Origin: Burkholderiaceae bacterium 26
Lineage (GTDB): Bacteria > Pseudomonadota > Gammaproteobacteria > Burkholderiales > Burkholderiaceae
Direction: 5' to 3'
Assembly (NCBI GenBank): GCA_000955795.1
Contig: JYOB01000001.1
Coordinates: forward strand, 62,001-126,000
DNA length: 64,000 nucleotides
Below the pieces are notes generated by a model. It did not search any database. It worked only from the letters and a program-made list of their open reading frames with translations, and was not told where the DNA came from. How positions within the stretch are numbered: the stretch's first letter is position 1; every line of letters starts with the position of its first letter. The translations under genes were made by a program, and so were the position numbers. Positions 53,590 to 63,066 of this stretch are shown here, piece by piece.

Positions 53590-54249
53590 ATGGGAAACCT
53601 GCCCAATCCCGTAGCGATGATTGCCGTGGTGGCGGCATTGGGCATCGCGCCCTTTGCTGCGCTCATGGTCACGAGCTACACCAAGCTGGTGGTGGTGTTT
53701 GGCCTGCTGCGCTCGGCGCTGGGCATTCAGCAGGTGCCGCCCAACATCGTGCTCAACGGCATCGCGCTGATCCTGACGGTGTTCATCATGGCGCCGGTCG
53801 GCATGGACATGGTCGACAACCTGCGCGGGCGCAACTTCAACCTGAGCAGCCAGATGAGCGTGGATGACGTGATCGCCATCCTCGATGCGGCGCAGCCGCC
53901 GGTGAAGAAATTCCTTCAGACACACACGCTGGAATCGGAGCGCAACTTCTTCGTCAAATCGGCAACGAGCATCTGGCCCAAGGAGCGGGCGGCCGGCCTG
54001 AAGAACGACGACCTGACGGTGCTCGTGCCGAGCTTCACCCTCACCGAGCTGATCAAGGCGTTCCAGGTCGGCTTTGTGCTCTACATCATCTTCGTGGTGG
54101 TCGACCTGGTGGTGGCCAACCTGTTGCTGGCGTTGGGCATGCAGATGATTGCGCCGACCACCATCTCGGTGCCGTTCAAGCTGCTGCTGTTCGTGATGCT
54201 CGATGGCTGGTCGGTGCTCGTGCACGGGCTCGTGCTGTCTTATCGATAG
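53590..54249 (+). CDS. sctR: Type III export apparatus protein SctR
   Basis: A 219-residue FliP/YscR-family membrane protein of the export gate. Family-defining text is visible: MVTSYTKLVVVFGLLRSALG, PPNIVLNGIALILTVFIMAP, VLVPSFTLTELIKAFQVGF, and GMQMIAPTTISVPFKLLLFV. ATG 53590 has no strong ribosome site; the frame continues upstream inside sctQ in another frame and is not used. Confidence 0.95.
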   Translation: MGNLPNPVAMIAVVAALGIAPFAALMVTSYTKLVVVFGLLRSALGIQQVPPNIVLNGIALILTVFIMAPVGMDMVDNLRGRNFNLSSQMSVDDVIAILDAAQPPVKKFLQTHTLESERNFFVKSATSIWPKERAAGLKNDDLTVLVPSFTLTELIKAFQVGFVLYIIFVVVDLVVANLLLALGMQMIAPTTISVPFKLLLFVMLDGWSVLVHGLVLSYR

Positions 54250-54260
54250 AGGTAGCGACC

Positions 54261-55031
54261 ATGCGTGCCAGTGCTTTGATCATTGCCGCCATGGCATTTG
54301 GCGCTTGCATGGCAACCACGTCTGCCGTGGCAGGCCCGCGTATTGATGCACGAGCCTTCGCCACGCTGGCCGCCACGTGCGCGCCGCGCGTTGACCGCGT
54401 CACGCTCGAAGCGCTGGTGCGTACAGAGTCTGCCTACAACCCCTATGCGATCGGCGTGGTGGGCGGCAGGCTCGTGCGCCAGCCCGCCACGCTGGAAGAA
54501 GCCGTGGCAACTGCGCATTCGCTGGAACGCCAGGGCTACAACTTCAGCGTGGGGCTCGGGCAGGTCAACCGCTACAACCTCGCGCGCTTTGGCGAGACGC
54601 TGGAAACCGCGTTCGATGCCTGCCGCAACCTGCGCGCAGGCGGCACCATCCTGGCTGAATGCTTTGCACGCTCATTGCCGCGCTATGGAGATCAGCAACA
54701 GGCGTTGCGCGCGGCGCTGTCGTGCTATTACAGCGGCAATTTCGAGACCGGCTTCCGCCACGGCTATGTGCAGAAAGTTGTCGCCAATGCGGGCGATGTG
54801 CCGGCCATCGTGCCCGACGCGGCCGGTGGGCGGATCGAGCCGATTCCGGTTGTGCCCGCCGGCGGCGGTACGCCGGCTGCAAGAGCCCCCCGCCCCGCCT
54901 CTGCCCCCGCGCAACCACGAGTGCTGACCGGCAGCGCATGCACCGGCCAGAACGGCCGGCAGGTGATGATCCTTGCATGTAATCGCGCCGACGGCACATC
55001 GTGCCTGCGCTGCGTGGCGCTGCCGCGCTGA
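54261..55031 (+). CDS. Exported lytic transglycosylase of the type III cluster
   Basis: A 256-residue VirB1/IpgF-type SLT-domain enzyme that opens the peptidoglycan for the injectisome. A signal peptide covers residues 1-25 (to TSAVAGP). The catalytic Glu is in VRTESAYNPYAIGV, and SVGLGQVNRYNL is the second family motif. After the domain there is a Pro/Ala-rich linker and a Cys-containing tail. It starts 12 bp after sctR and is the last gene of the plus-strand operon. Confidence 0.9.
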   Translation: MRASALIIAAMAFGACMATTSAVAGPRIDARAFATLAATCAPRVDRVTLEALVRTESAYNPYAIGVVGGRLVRQPATLEEAVATAHSLERQGYNFSVGLGQVNRYNLARFGETLETAFDACRNLRAGGTILAECFARSLPRYGDQQQALRAALSCYYSGNFETGFRHGYVQKVVANAGDVPAIVPDAAGGRIEPIPVVPAGGGTPAARAPRPASAPAQPRVLTGSACTGQNGRQVMILACNRADGTSCLRCVALPR

Positions 55032-55065
55032 ACGCCGCGCGGCAGCTTCCACATCCCCATCCCGG

Positions 55066-56145
55066 TCAGATCAGGTTCAGGCGGCCCGCAATGTAGGCCA
55101 ACTGAGCGCGGTTGGTCGCGCCGTAGCGGCGGCGAATCAGGCGTAGGTGGTAATCAACGTTGTGCGCCGTGGTGTGCAGCTTGATGGCGATTTCCTTGTC
55201 GCTCATGCCGGCGGCCAGGCACGTCAGCACTCGGCTTTGCATGACGGTGAGCGGTGCGTCTTCACCAGATACGCGCGTGTTGCGCGTGAACGTTTGCAGC
55301 GGCGCCCGCCAGACCTGATGCAGCGCCATGCCAAAGAGGATCGACTGGCCAAGCACGCTGTCGCTGATCCATTCCCGCCCCGCATGCGGCGAACTGAGGC
55401 TGACAATCGCATGGTTCATGCCCTTGCCCGCACCCAGGCTGAACATCACGCCGCTGCGCAAGCCGTGTTCGTCCATCGTCTGCAGCAGCGCGCGCATCGC
55501 TGGTTCCATGCGCGCCTGGCCCCGCGCGAGCGATGCCAGATCCCACACCAGCGGCATGCCCGTGGCAAACACCGCAGGCAGGCGCGGGTCGACGGTGAAG
55601 AGGCGCTCGTCGCAGTAGCGCTGCAGGAACCGTGGCGCCACGTAATTCTTGAGCACGGCCACCGTGAGCGGCGCGTTTTCGTGGTGTTCGGTCAGCGCGT
55701 AGGTGAGCGAAGAAAAACCCATCAACCCCATCAGCCCGGACACGATGCGCGCACGCTCGGCCACCCCGCGTGCGGCCTGCAGCTCGGCAGCCAAGCGCAG
55801 TCGACCCGGCTGTGCGGGCGCGGGCTCGAACAGCAGCGCGTGCTCGTCCACCGAAACCATGTCCGTCCCAGGCGGCAGCGGTACGAAAAAGCGGTCGCCA
55901 TTGGCGGCATCGTCTGCGGCAGTGCGCGCGGCCAGGGAATCGGCGTGCCCTGGCAGCGGCGCAGTGTCCGCCTTCGCGGATAGCGCATCCAGGTCAAGCT
56001 GGACGGAAGTGCTTGCGTGGGTGGAAACGCCAGACTGCGCGCCCGCCGCCTTGAGCGCGGTGCGCATGTCCATCAGCAGCGCCAGGTCTTCGGCGCGGGG
56101 GAAACGTACTGCCTGCAGACCATCTGAGCGATGTGCGGCGGCCAT
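55066..56145 (-). CDS. Second LuxR-type regulator (solo) beside the type III cluster
   Basis: A 359-residue regulator, longer than usual (about 240) because of a ~120-residue N-terminal extension rich in Ala/Asp. Autoinducer-binding domain at about 125-285, DNA-binding domain at the end (SDKEIAIKLHTTAHNVDYHL). Tyr61, Asp70, Pro71 and Trp85 of TraR numbering are present with exact spacing, but Trp57 is Phe (RFLQRY). ATG 56145 follows GGAGG; the frame is open to 56430 but without a ribosome site. It is convergent with the lytic transglycosylase gene. The two LuxR proteins share DERxFxVDPRL and PLVWD and probably arose by duplication. Confidence 0.88.
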   Translation of the reverse strand: MAAAHRSDGLQAVRFPRAEDLALLMDMRTALKAAGAQSGVSTHASTSVQLDLDALSAKADTAPLPGHADSLAARTAADDAANGDRFFVPLPPGTDMVSVDEHALLFEPAPAQPGRLRLAAELQAARGVAERARIVSGLMGLMGFSSLTYALTEHHENAPLTVAVLKNYVAPRFLQRYCDERLFTVDPRLPAVFATGMPLVWDLASLARGQARMEPAMRALLQTMDEHGLRSGVMFSLGAGKGMNHAIVSLSSPHAGREWISDSVLGQSILFGMALHQVWRAPLQTFTRNTRVSGEDAPLTVMQSRVLTCLAAGMSDKEIAIKLHTTAHNVDYHLRLIRRRYGATNRAQLAYIAGRLNLI

Positions 56146-56571
56146 TGCCGTCCTCCGGTCATGTTGGAAACACCTGCTTGGCCGCCGGAATGCTTCCGGC
56201 CATCGCCAAGGCTGTTTCCCCCCCGGGGGATGACATTTGCTGCGCGGTGACCCTGAGCACCGCTGGGCACAGATCGTGAAAAGCGACGTCCGGCCTACGT
56301 TTTGGCGCATTGTTGCAAGCCGGTGGCAACGTTGTCCAACAAAACTTTTTAGTGCCCCACCATCGACGCGGCTTATGTCGCAATGCAGCGAACCATGCCT
56401 CTGACAATGGCGGTGGGGCCGCGCGTCCATGCCCCTTGCCGCATGCCGGGCATCACTGTGTCAGGATTGACCGTGCGTTATATCCAACCCTATATTGCGG
56501 ATAACTCTTCCAATCTGTCGCCGGCACCCAACGCGTCACCTCTCGGTTCGCGAGAATCACTCGGCCGGCCG
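56146..56571. promoter_or_regulatory. Divergent region between LuxR gene and modB
   Basis: 426 bp. It holds a ModE-type operator at 56476-56499, ahead of modB, and a CTACGTTTT half-site at about 56293, similar to the type III motif. No modA gene is present. Confidence 0.5.
56476..56499 (+). promoter_or_regulatory. ModE operator upstream of modBC
   Basis: Imperfect dyad with left arm CGTTATAT (56476-56483), 7-bp spacer, right arm TATATTGCG (56491-56499). The E. coli modA operator has CGTTATAT, 7 bp, TACATAACG, the same spacing. The modE gene is in the same locus (58523-59335), so molybdate repression of modBC is likely. Confidence 0.75.
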
Positions 56572-56595
56572 ATGGCACCTTCGCTCACTATTCGC

Positions 56596-57282
56596 ATGTC
56601 CACATCCATCTGGATGCCTCTGCTGCTTTCACTCAAGGTGGCCGGCTGGGCGACCGTCCTGAACCTCGTGCTGGGCGTGGGCGCAGCCTACGCGCTCGCC
56701 CGCACGCGCAGCCACCTGCGCGACGTCATCGATTCCGTCCTGACCCTGCCCCTGGTGCTGCCACCCACGGTGCTCGGTTATTACCTGCTGGTGCTGCTGG
56801 GCCGGCGCGGTACGGTCGGCGGATGGCTAGACAGCATGGGTATCCAGCTCGTCTTTACGTGGCAGGGCGCGGTGATCGCCTCCACCGTGGTGGCGTTTCC
56901 GCTGGTCATGAAATCCGCGCGCGCCGCCTTTGAAGGTGTGGATCATCAACTGGAAAGCGCGGCGCGCGTGCTGGGCTTGCCGGAGGCCGCAGTCTTCTTT
57001 CGCGTCACGCTGCCGCTGGCCGCACGCGGCATCGCCGCCGGCGTTCTGCTGGCGTTTGCGCGCGCATTGGGCGAATTTGGTGCCACGCTCATGATTGCCG
57101 GCAACCTGCCCGGCCGTACGCAGACGCTTTCCGTCGCCATCTACGAAGCCGTGCAGGCCGGCGACGATGCCACGGCCAACACGTTGGTGTTGATTACCTC
57201 GCTCACCTGCATCGTGGTGCTGGTGGTGGCCAGCCGCCTGCTACAGGCACGCGCGCCGAGCCTGCAGGAGCAACTGGCATGA
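56596..57282 (+). CDS. modB: Molybdate ABC transporter permease ModB
   Basis: A 228-residue inner-membrane permease with five helices, family-normal length from ATG 56596. Family motifs: TLPLVLPPTVLGYYLLVLLG and the EAA-loop-like ESAARVLGLPEAAVFFRVTLP, GEFGATLMIAGN. ATG 56572 is eight codons earlier and possible; neither has a good ribosome site. The modC start overlaps its stop (ATGA). The binding protein gene modA is not next to it. Confidence 0.93.
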   Translation: MSTSIWMPLLLSLKVAGWATVLNLVLGVGAAYALARTRSHLRDVIDSVLTLPLVLPPTVLGYYLLVLLGRRGTVGGWLDSMGIQLVFTWQGAVIASTVVAFPLVMKSARAAFEGVDHQLESAARVLGLPEAAVFFRVTLPLAARGIAAGVLLAFARALGEFGATLMIAGNLPGRTQTLSVAIYEAVQAGDDATANTLVLITSLTCIVVLVVASRLLQARAPSLQEQLA

Positions 57283-58022
57283 GCGGCGGCATGATCGATC
57301 TCGTCGTGCAGAAAACGCTCACCAGCGCAGCGCGCGTGTTCTCGCTCGACGTTGCCGTGCGCTCGGAGAGCCGGCGCGTGGTGCTGTACGGCCCGTCGGG
57401 CGCCGGCAAGAGCCTCACGTTGCGCAGCATTGCGGGCCTCATGACGCCCGAGCGCGGCCGCATCGTGCTGAACGGCCGCACGCTGTTCGACCACGCCGAG
57501 AGCATCAACCTGAGCGCGCAGGAACGCCGCGTCGGCTACCTCTTCCAGGACTACGCGCTCTTCAACCACCTGACGGTGGCGCAGAACATCGCGTTCGGGC
57601 TCAAGCGCGGGTGGTTCAACCCGCCGCGCCGCACACGCGACCCGCGCGTGCAGCAGTGGATCGACACGTTCGAGCTGGGCGCCGTCGCCGCCAATTACCC
57701 GTCGCAGATTTCCGGCGGGCAGCGCCAGCGTGTGGCGCTGGCTCGCGCGCTGATCGCCGAGCCATCGATGCTGCTGCTCGACGAGCCTTTTGCCGCACTG
57801 GACCCGGCACTGCGCACGCGCATGCGTTCCGAGCTGTCCGCCCTGCAAGCGCGGCTGCAGATACCCATGCTGATGATCACGCACGACCCGGCCGATGTGG
57901 AGATCTTCGGAGACCACGTATTCGAGTTGCGCGATGGCCGCGTCGTGGCCGATGCGGTGCGCGCACCCGATGCGGCACCGCTGTCGCCGTATCCGCATCT
58001 GACGGCTGTGGTGAAGCGCTAG
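57279..58022 (+). CDS. modC: Molybdate ABC transporter ATPase ModC, short form
   Basis: A 247-residue ABC ATPase. Walker A GPSGAGKS, signature SGGQRQRVALARAL, Walker B LLLLDEPFAALD, H-loop MITHDP are all present. E. coli ModC (352 residues) carries an additional C-terminal Mop/TOBE molybdate-binding domain; this one stops just after the ATPase domain. The 4-bp overlap with modB supports coupled translation. It ends overlapping the stop of the convergent flavodoxin-like gene. Confidence 0.93.
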   Translation: MSGGMIDLVVQKTLTSAARVFSLDVAVRSESRRVVLYGPSGAGKSLTLRSIAGLMTPERGRIVLNGRTLFDHAESINLSAQERRVGYLFQDYALFNHLTVAQNIAFGLKRGWFNPPRRTRDPRVQQWIDTFELGAVAANYPSQISGGQRQRVALARALIAEPSMLLLDEPFAALDPALRTRMRSELSALQARLQIPMLMITHDPADVEIFGDHVFELRDGRVVADAVRAPDAAPLSPYPHLTAVVKR

Positions 58023-58516
58023 AAAACGCCCAACGCGAGCCCGGTGGCCATGGCCTGCCCCAGGGTGCGGCAGCGCTCCAGCTCGTCTGCGCCAATCTGC
58101 TTGGGGGCCAGGATGGCTTCGGGTGTTTGCGCATGCGTGCAGACGATGATCGGCTCGGCCACGGGCTTGAGCCGCCAGCCAGTGGCAATGCGCTCAATCT
58201 GGCGCACCGCGTTCTGGCCATCGCTGCCTGCACAGATCAGGCACGCGTATGGCCGGCCGTTGATGCGGTCGAGCGCCGGGTAATAGCAGCGGTCGAAAAA
58301 ATCCTTGAGCTGCCCGCTGATGGCTGCGAGGTTTTCCGGTGTCGCGAAAAGATAGCCGTCCGCCCCCAGCACATCGTCGGGGCCGGCCTGCGCTGCGTGC
58401 ATCAACCGCACGGCAACGCCGCCTTCTTCTGCGGCACCCGCCTGCGCAGCCTCGGCCATCTGGCGCGCGCCACCCGTCATCGAGTGGTAGACGATCAGCA
58501 GGGTTTTGAGCGTCAT
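58019..58516 (-). CDS. Flavodoxin-like FMN protein
   Basis: A 165-residue flavodoxin/NAD(P)H-dependent FMN reductase-like protein. The start KTLLIVYHSMTGGARQMAEA is the phosphate-binding loop, and GADGYLFATPENLAAISGQL and LICAGSDGQNA are the flavin-loop regions. It lies 6 bp after the modE stop and may share its transcript. A role in molybdenum cofactor or redox metabolism is only suggested by position. Confidence 0.82.
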   Translation of the reverse strand: MTLKTLLIVYHSMTGGARQMAEAAQAGAAEEGGVAVRLMHAAQAGPDDVLGADGYLFATPENLAAISGQLKDFFDRCYYPALDRINGRPYACLICAGSDGQNAVRQIERIATGWRLKPVAEPIIVCTHAQTPEAILAPKQIGADELERCRTLGQAMATGLALGVF

Positions 58517-58522
58517 GGGGGC

Positions 58523-59335
58523 TTAGGCCAATCCCAGGATCACGCTCGACGCTTCAAACACCGCCACGGCTTCCACGCCTTCGGCGAGTGCCAGCGTTTC
58601 CACAGCCGTGCGCGAGAGCATGGCCACCAGCACGGTTTCCCCGGCCGATGCGGCACTCGCATCCAGCAGGCGCAGGCGCACTTCGGCCTGCACCGCGCCA
58701 TCGCGGATTTCCGTGACCACGCACGGCAACTGGTTTTCAGCCGAGACGCGCCACTCGCCGGCGCCGCGCATCAGCATCACGGCAGGCGCCTTGATGAGCG
58801 CGACGGCCTGCACGCCCGGCGCCAGCCCCAGCACGCGCGTGCTTTCCTGGGTGATGGTGGCGGCAACAGCCTGACCGCCGGGCAGGCGCAGCGTCACCAC
58901 ATCATTGACGGCGCCTGATGCGACCGATTCCACCGTGCCGAACAGCGCGTTGCGCGCGCTCGTGCGCAGCATGAGGCGGCGCAGCAGGGTGACGTCTTCG
59001 CTGGCAGCGTGCGCGGCGGCATCCAGGCGTTCGACAAAGCGACGGTGCTCCGCTTCCAGCACGCGGAAGCTCTCGATCAGCCGTTGCGCGCGCGGCGTCA
59101 GCACACTGCCGCCGCCGCCCTTGCCGCCCGTGGTGCGCACCACCAGCGGCTCGCCGGCCAGGTTGTTCATGGTGTCGATGGCGTCCCACGCGGCCTTGTA
59201 GGAAAGACCCACAGCTTTCGCGCCTGCGGTGATGGAGCCGGTCTGCCCGATGGCAGCCAGCAGTTCGATCCGGCCGCGCCCGCCCCAATTGTCTTCACCG
59301 GCGCGCAGCCAGATGGTGCCGTCGAGTTCCAGCAT
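58523..59335 (-). CDS. modE: Molybdate-responsive regulator ModE
   Basis: A 270-residue ModE. The N-terminal winged helix-turn-helix (GRIELLAAIGQTGSITAGAK, then SYKAAWDAIDTMNN and GGKGGGGSVLTPRAQRLI) is classic. Two Mop/TOBE domains follow (about 120-185 and 195-265; SARNALFGTVESVASGAVND is the first). It binds molybdate and represses the mod operon; the operator at 56476 fits. A dyad AACAT-N5-ATGTT (59362-59376) lies just upstream of the start. Confidence 0.95.
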   Translation of the reverse strand: MLELDGTIWLRAGEDNWGGRGRIELLAAIGQTGSITAGAKAVGLSYKAAWDAIDTMNNLAGEPLVVRTTGGKGGGGSVLTPRAQRLIESFRVLEAEHRRFVERLDAAAHAASEDVTLLRRLMLRTSARNALFGTVESVASGAVNDVVTLRLPGGQAVAATITQESTRVLGLAPGVQAVALIKAPAVMLMRGAGEWRVSAENQLPCVVTEIRDGAVQAEVRLRLLDASAASAGETVLVAMLSRTAVETLALAEGVEAVAVFEASSVILGLA

Positions 59336-59393
59336 GTCGTCTCGTCTTGGATGGAGATTGCAACATGCAAGATGTTAACGCTGATTGGTCGGC

Positions 59394-59897
59394 TCAAGCC
59401 GCCGCTAGGCGCGGCGTACGCACATGCAGCAGCACCGAGCGCGAGAGCAGCAGACCGCCCAGGAAGCCGAACAGCGCGCTGAACATCGCCATGAAGCTGG
59501 CAGAGTGCGAGACCTCCGGGTGCATCGCCAGCATCACGTTGTAGGCATAGCGGGCGGCAAACAGGCCCACGATCACCACCATCGGCACCCAGCTTCCGGG
59601 CACCCGAACGGTGCGGGCCGTTTCAGACACGGCGCCGTTGGGCGGTGACATGTACGTCAGCAGAAACGCCACCAGAAGGGCCACCAGCCACATCGTGAGC
59701 GCAAGCGGGCTGCCATGGCTTGCCATCGACACACCGTAAAGCGAATACGCGGCCACCACCAGCGGCAGCACGATCAGGCGGCGGCGCGAGACGATGCGGG
59801 GCTGCATCTGACGCACCCCGATGGCGATCAGCACGGCAAACACCACGAACACCCAGGTGGGCGTATGCGACACGATGGAGGCGATCGATTCGAGCAT
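59394..59897 (-). CDS. Small multi-pass membrane protein (DUF6622-like)
   Basis: A 167-residue protein with about five membrane helices and short loops (VFVVFAVLIAIGVRQMQPRI at the start). It resembles small Burkholderiaceae membrane proteins of unknown function (DUF6622 type; tentative). ATG 59897 follows AGGGAGA. It lies upstream of modE on the same strand, 58 bp away. Function unknown. Confidence 0.7.
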   Translation of the reverse strand: MLESIASIVSHTPTWVFVVFAVLIAIGVRQMQPRIVSRRRLIVLPLVVAAYSLYGVSMASHGSPLALTMWLVALLVAFLLTYMSPPNGAVSETARTVRVPGSWVPMVVIVGLFAARYAYNVMLAMHPEVSHSASFMAMFSALFGFLGGLLLSRSVLLHVRTPRLAAA

Positions 59898-60020
59898 GGC
59901 GGTCTCCCTGTTGGAATGACGCCAGCTTAGGTGCCGGCCCCCGCACGCGGGAGCGGATTGCGACGAACGGCAGAAACGCCGGTGTGAACGGCTCAGCCAG
60001 CCGTGCAGCTAGCCGCGCTG

Positions 60021-62771
60021 TCAGCCCAGCGCGGCGCGCACGCCGGCATCCACCACCGACAGGTGCGCACGCAGCAAACGGTCGAAACCTTCGGCCGTGA
60101 CCGGCTTGCCGATGTAGTAACCCTGGATTTCCTGGCACCCCGCCTTGGCGAGGAACTCCACCTGATCGGCGTCTTCCACGCCTTCGGCGGTGACGGTCAT
60201 GCCCAGCGCGCGCGCCATGGCGACGATGGCCTCCGTCAACGCCACGGAATCCGGATCGCCCGGAATGCCGGTGATGAACGAGCGGTCGATCTTCACGTTG
60301 CTGATCGGGAAGCGCTGCAGATACGACAGCGATGAATAACCGGTACCGAAATCGTCGATCGAGATCCGGATGCCCTGCGCGGTGAGCGCATCGAACATCG
60401 GTCGGACCTCATCCGCACCGCCCATCAGCAGGCTTTCGGTAATTTCGACTTCAAGCGCGGTAGGCGGCAGGCCGGTGTCGGCCAGCGTCTGCTCGATCAT
60501 GGGGACCACGTCCCCGGCCTGGAACTGGCGCGCCGACAGGTTGACCGCCATACGGAAGTCATAGCCCAGCGCCTCGTACCAGATCACGGCCTGTTCGCAC
60601 GCGCGCCGCAAGACCCATGCGCCGATCGGCACAATCAGACCGGTCTCTTCCGCCACCGGGATGAACTCCACCGGCGAGATCGCCCCAAGCTTGGCGCTGT
60701 TCCAGCGCAGCAGCGCCTCGGCCCCGACGATGCGATGGCTGGCCAGGTCGTACTTGGGTTGATAGACGAGCTGCAGTTCGTTGTTCTCGCGCGCATCGCG
60801 CAGCGCGTTTTCCAGCATGTAGCGGCGTTGCAGCCGGGCGTTGAGCTCAGCCGTGTAGAACTGCGCACGGTTGCGGCCATTCTGCTTGGCGCGGTACATG
60901 GCGGCGTCGGCCGAACGCAGCAGGTCGGAACCCGAAATGCCGTCATGCGGATACAGCGCCACACCAATCGACACGCCCAGGTAGTAACGCCCGTTGACGG
61001 TATCGAACGGCTCGCGCATGGCTTGAAGCAATCGTTCAGCCAGCAACGCAATGCGCTTTCCTTCGACACGCTGGTCGATCAGGATGACGAATTCGTCGCC
61101 GCCCAGGCGGGCGATCACGTCACCTGGGCCGATGCAATCGGTCAGGCGTGCGGCGGCGCTTTGCAGCAGCGTGTCGCCGCAAGCATGGCCGGCGGTATCG
61201 TTCACGCTCTTGAAGCGGTCGAGATCGAGGAAGAACAACGCCAGCTCACGGCTCTCGTCGCGGGCGCTCTCAATGGTGCTTTCGAGGTGCGCGATGAAGA
61301 AGCTGCGGTTGGTCAACCCCGTGAGCGCATCGTGCGCAGCGAGATGGCGCAGGCGCTGCTCGGCGCGCTTGATATCGGTGATATCGGCAAACGACAACAT
61401 CACGCTGCTTGGTGCCGGCTCAGCATGGCGACGGATGGGGATGATGTTCTGCCGCACCCACATCAGCTCACCGGTCTTGAGCAACAGCCCGTACACGCGA
61501 CCGAAGATGGGTTCGCCGGTGCGCAGCACCAACCCTGACGGCATCATGGTCGAACCGACTTCCTTGCCGTCTTCGTCCACCACGCGTTGAATCGGGTCGA
61601 GCCGGTTTCGCCCGACGAGCTGCCCCGGGCGCACGCGCAAGATGCGCTCGGCGCTGGCGTTGGCAGCCTGCACCACGCCGTCCGGCGACATGATCACGAC
61701 GCCTTCGTGCAGGTTCGAGATCGCCAGCCGATAGCGCTCCTCGCTTTCGGCCAGGCCCCGTTCGACGTTGTCTTTCTGAATGGCAACGCCTGCCAGATGC
61801 GTGACGTCGTCGAGGAAATGCTGTTCTTCTTCCACAGGCATGCACGGTTGCCGATAGAACAGCCCGAGCACGCCAAGCTTGTCGCCGCGCGATGAGCGAA
61901 TCGGCAAAGCCCATGCGGAAACAAAGCCCGCTGCCAATGCTGCCGTGCGCTCGTGTTGCCAGCGCGGGTCGGTCGCAATGTTGTCGATGAAAACGGCCTC
62001 ACCCAGATACACGGCACAGCCGCATGCGCCAGCGTCGGGACCGACGGGCGTGCTCTCCAGCGTGGCGGCATAGCCCGCAGGTAGCGTCGGCGCAGCGGCC
62101 ACACTCATGGTCTGGGAGTCGGCGTCCAGCAACAACAGCGCCGACATTGCATTCGGATAGACCTGCTCGACGTACAGGCACAGGTGGCGCAGCACGGTCG
62201 ACAGCGTCGCATTGGAGGCAAGTTGCGCAAGCACGGCGTTCTCCGAAGCGAGCAGACGGCGCGCATGCAGCGCTTCGGCGCGAGCCTTTACGGCATTGCG
62301 CTCCAACGCATGGCGCGACATGGCCTCGCGCAGCACGAGCATGACGGCGGGCTGACCTTCGTGCTCGCACGCAGCGGCTTCGCTGGCAACCAGCACATGC
62401 GTGTAGTCGGCGCGCACCAGACGGTGTTCGACCGGCTGGGCAGAAAGGCCGCTGCTCACCATGCCTGCCAGGCGCGGAATCACCTGGGCAACGTCATCGG
62501 GATGAATCAGGCCGGCGAGTTGCAGGCCCGTCAGTTGCGCTGGATCCTGCGCGCCCAGCAAGCGGGCGGCGGCCGGGTTGGCTCGCACCAGCCGCCCGTC
62601 CACGGTCAGCAATACCGCGTCGGACGACAGCCGGGACAGCGCGTCGAAATCGGTACCGCGCATATCAGTCATCGCCCCCGCCATGGCCGCCACCGGACGT
62701 TGCGCGGCTTCGGAGCGCGGCGCAACGTCTGTAGGAGAGGCTCCGGCCTGCGCCGGAAGAAACTGGGTCAT
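60021..62771 (-). CDS. PAS-GAF-PAS-GGDEF-EAL cyclic-di-GMP enzyme
   Basis: A 916-residue cytoplasmic signalling protein. PAS at about 40-165, GAF at about 180-330 ([20 protein letters not shown]), PAS at about 345-465, GGDEF at about 480-640 with an intact RLGGDEF active site, EAL at about 655-905 with [16 protein letters not shown] and KIDRSFI. Both catalytic signatures are complete, so it could make and break cyclic-di-GMP. ATG 62771; a TTG two codons earlier is possible. The gene is upstream of nothing on its strand but a small-RNA-like unit. It may control the biofilm polymer encoded at 17867-26170. Confidence 0.93.
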   Translation of the reverse strand: MTQFLPAQAGASPTDVAPRSEAAQRPVAAMAGAMTDMRGTDFDALSRLSSDAVLLTVDGRLVRANPAAARLLGAQDPAQLTGLQLAGLIHPDDVAQVIPRLAGMVSSGLSAQPVEHRLVRADYTHVLVASEAAACEHEGQPAVMLVLREAMSRHALERNAVKARAEALHARRLLASENAVLAQLASNATLSTVLRHLCLYVEQVYPNAMSALLLLDADSQTMSVAAAPTLPAGYAATLESTPVGPDAGACGCAVYLGEAVFIDNIATDPRWQHERTAALAAGFVSAWALPIRSSRGDKLGVLGLFYRQPCMPVEEEQHFLDDVTHLAGVAIQKDNVERGLAESEERYRLAISNLHEGVVIMSPDGVVQAANASAERILRVRPGQLVGRNRLDPIQRVVDEDGKEVGSTMMPSGLVLRTGEPIFGRVYGLLLKTGELMWVRQNIIPIRRHAEPAPSSVMLSFADITDIKRAEQRLRHLAAHDALTGLTNRSFFIAHLESTIESARDESRELALFFLDLDRFKSVNDTAGHACGDTLLQSAAARLTDCIGPGDVIARLGGDEFVILIDQRVEGKRIALLAERLLQAMREPFDTVNGRYYLGVSIGVALYPHDGISGSDLLRSADAAMYRAKQNGRNRAQFYTAELNARLQRRYMLENALRDARENNELQLVYQPKYDLASHRIVGAEALLRWNSAKLGAISPVEFIPVAEETGLIVPIGAWVLRRACEQAVIWYEALGYDFRMAVNLSARQFQAGDVVPMIEQTLADTGLPPTALEVEITESLLMGGADEVRPMFDALTAQGIRISIDDFGTGYSSLSYLQRFPISNVKIDRSFITGIPGDPDSVALTEAIVAMARALGMTVTAEGVEDADQVEFLAKAGCQEIQGYYIGKPVTAEGFDRLLRAHLSVVDAGVRAALG

Positions 62772-62947
62772 GGGCAATGCGATGGCTTGAGCGATAACAG
62801 CAACAGCGACGGCAATGGGAAAGCGAGAGGCAGACTACACGTGTCTCGCCCCTAACCACAACGGCGCGCCGGTGGAAAACTGAAGGGTTCAGCGTGTGAT
62901 ACCCCTGAGGGGCGTGTGGTGGCCACCCTACGTTGGCATGACCCAAG
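62772..62947. promoter_or_regulatory. Upstream region of the cyclic-di-GMP gene
   Basis: 176 bp with the palindrome CCCCT-N1-AGGGG at 62902-62912, about 130 bp before the start. No gene. Confidence 0.4.
62902..62912. promoter_or_regulatory. Palindrome CCCCT-N1-AGGGG
   Basis: Perfect 11-bp palindrome, upstream of the cyclic-di-GMP gene; compare the dyad at 26388-26405. Confidence 0.4.
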
Positions 62948-62980
62948 AAAAAACCCGCGCTCAGTTGACGAGGCGCGGGT
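62948..62980 (-). terminator. Terminator of a minus-strand unit
   Basis: Read on the minus strand: 8-bp perfect stem ACCCGCGC/GCGCGGGT (62953-62980) with a 12-base loop, followed by T's (62953-62948). No annotated gene ends here, so it belongs to the small transcript at 62948-63066. Confidence 0.85.
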
Positions 62981-63066
62981 TGAAATCTCTGGACCGTGTC
63001 GATCTGTTCCAGAGAGGAGAACCGACCCGTGAGGCAAGCGACGCAAAGCTCCATCGCATCACCATG
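62948..63066 (-). ncRNA. Candidate small RNA or short mRNA with own promoter and terminator
   Basis: A -10-like TATGAT is at 63078-63073 on the minus strand, with a -35-like CTTTGT 17 bp upstream. Transcription from about 63066 to the strong terminator gives ~120 nt. A 38-codon frame (start MIPNMVMRW, ending NPRLVN) lies over the same place, with its stop just inside the hairpin (62961-62963). Its ATG is at the -10, so it would be leaderless or not translated. Whether RNA or peptide is the product is open. Confidence 0.45.
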
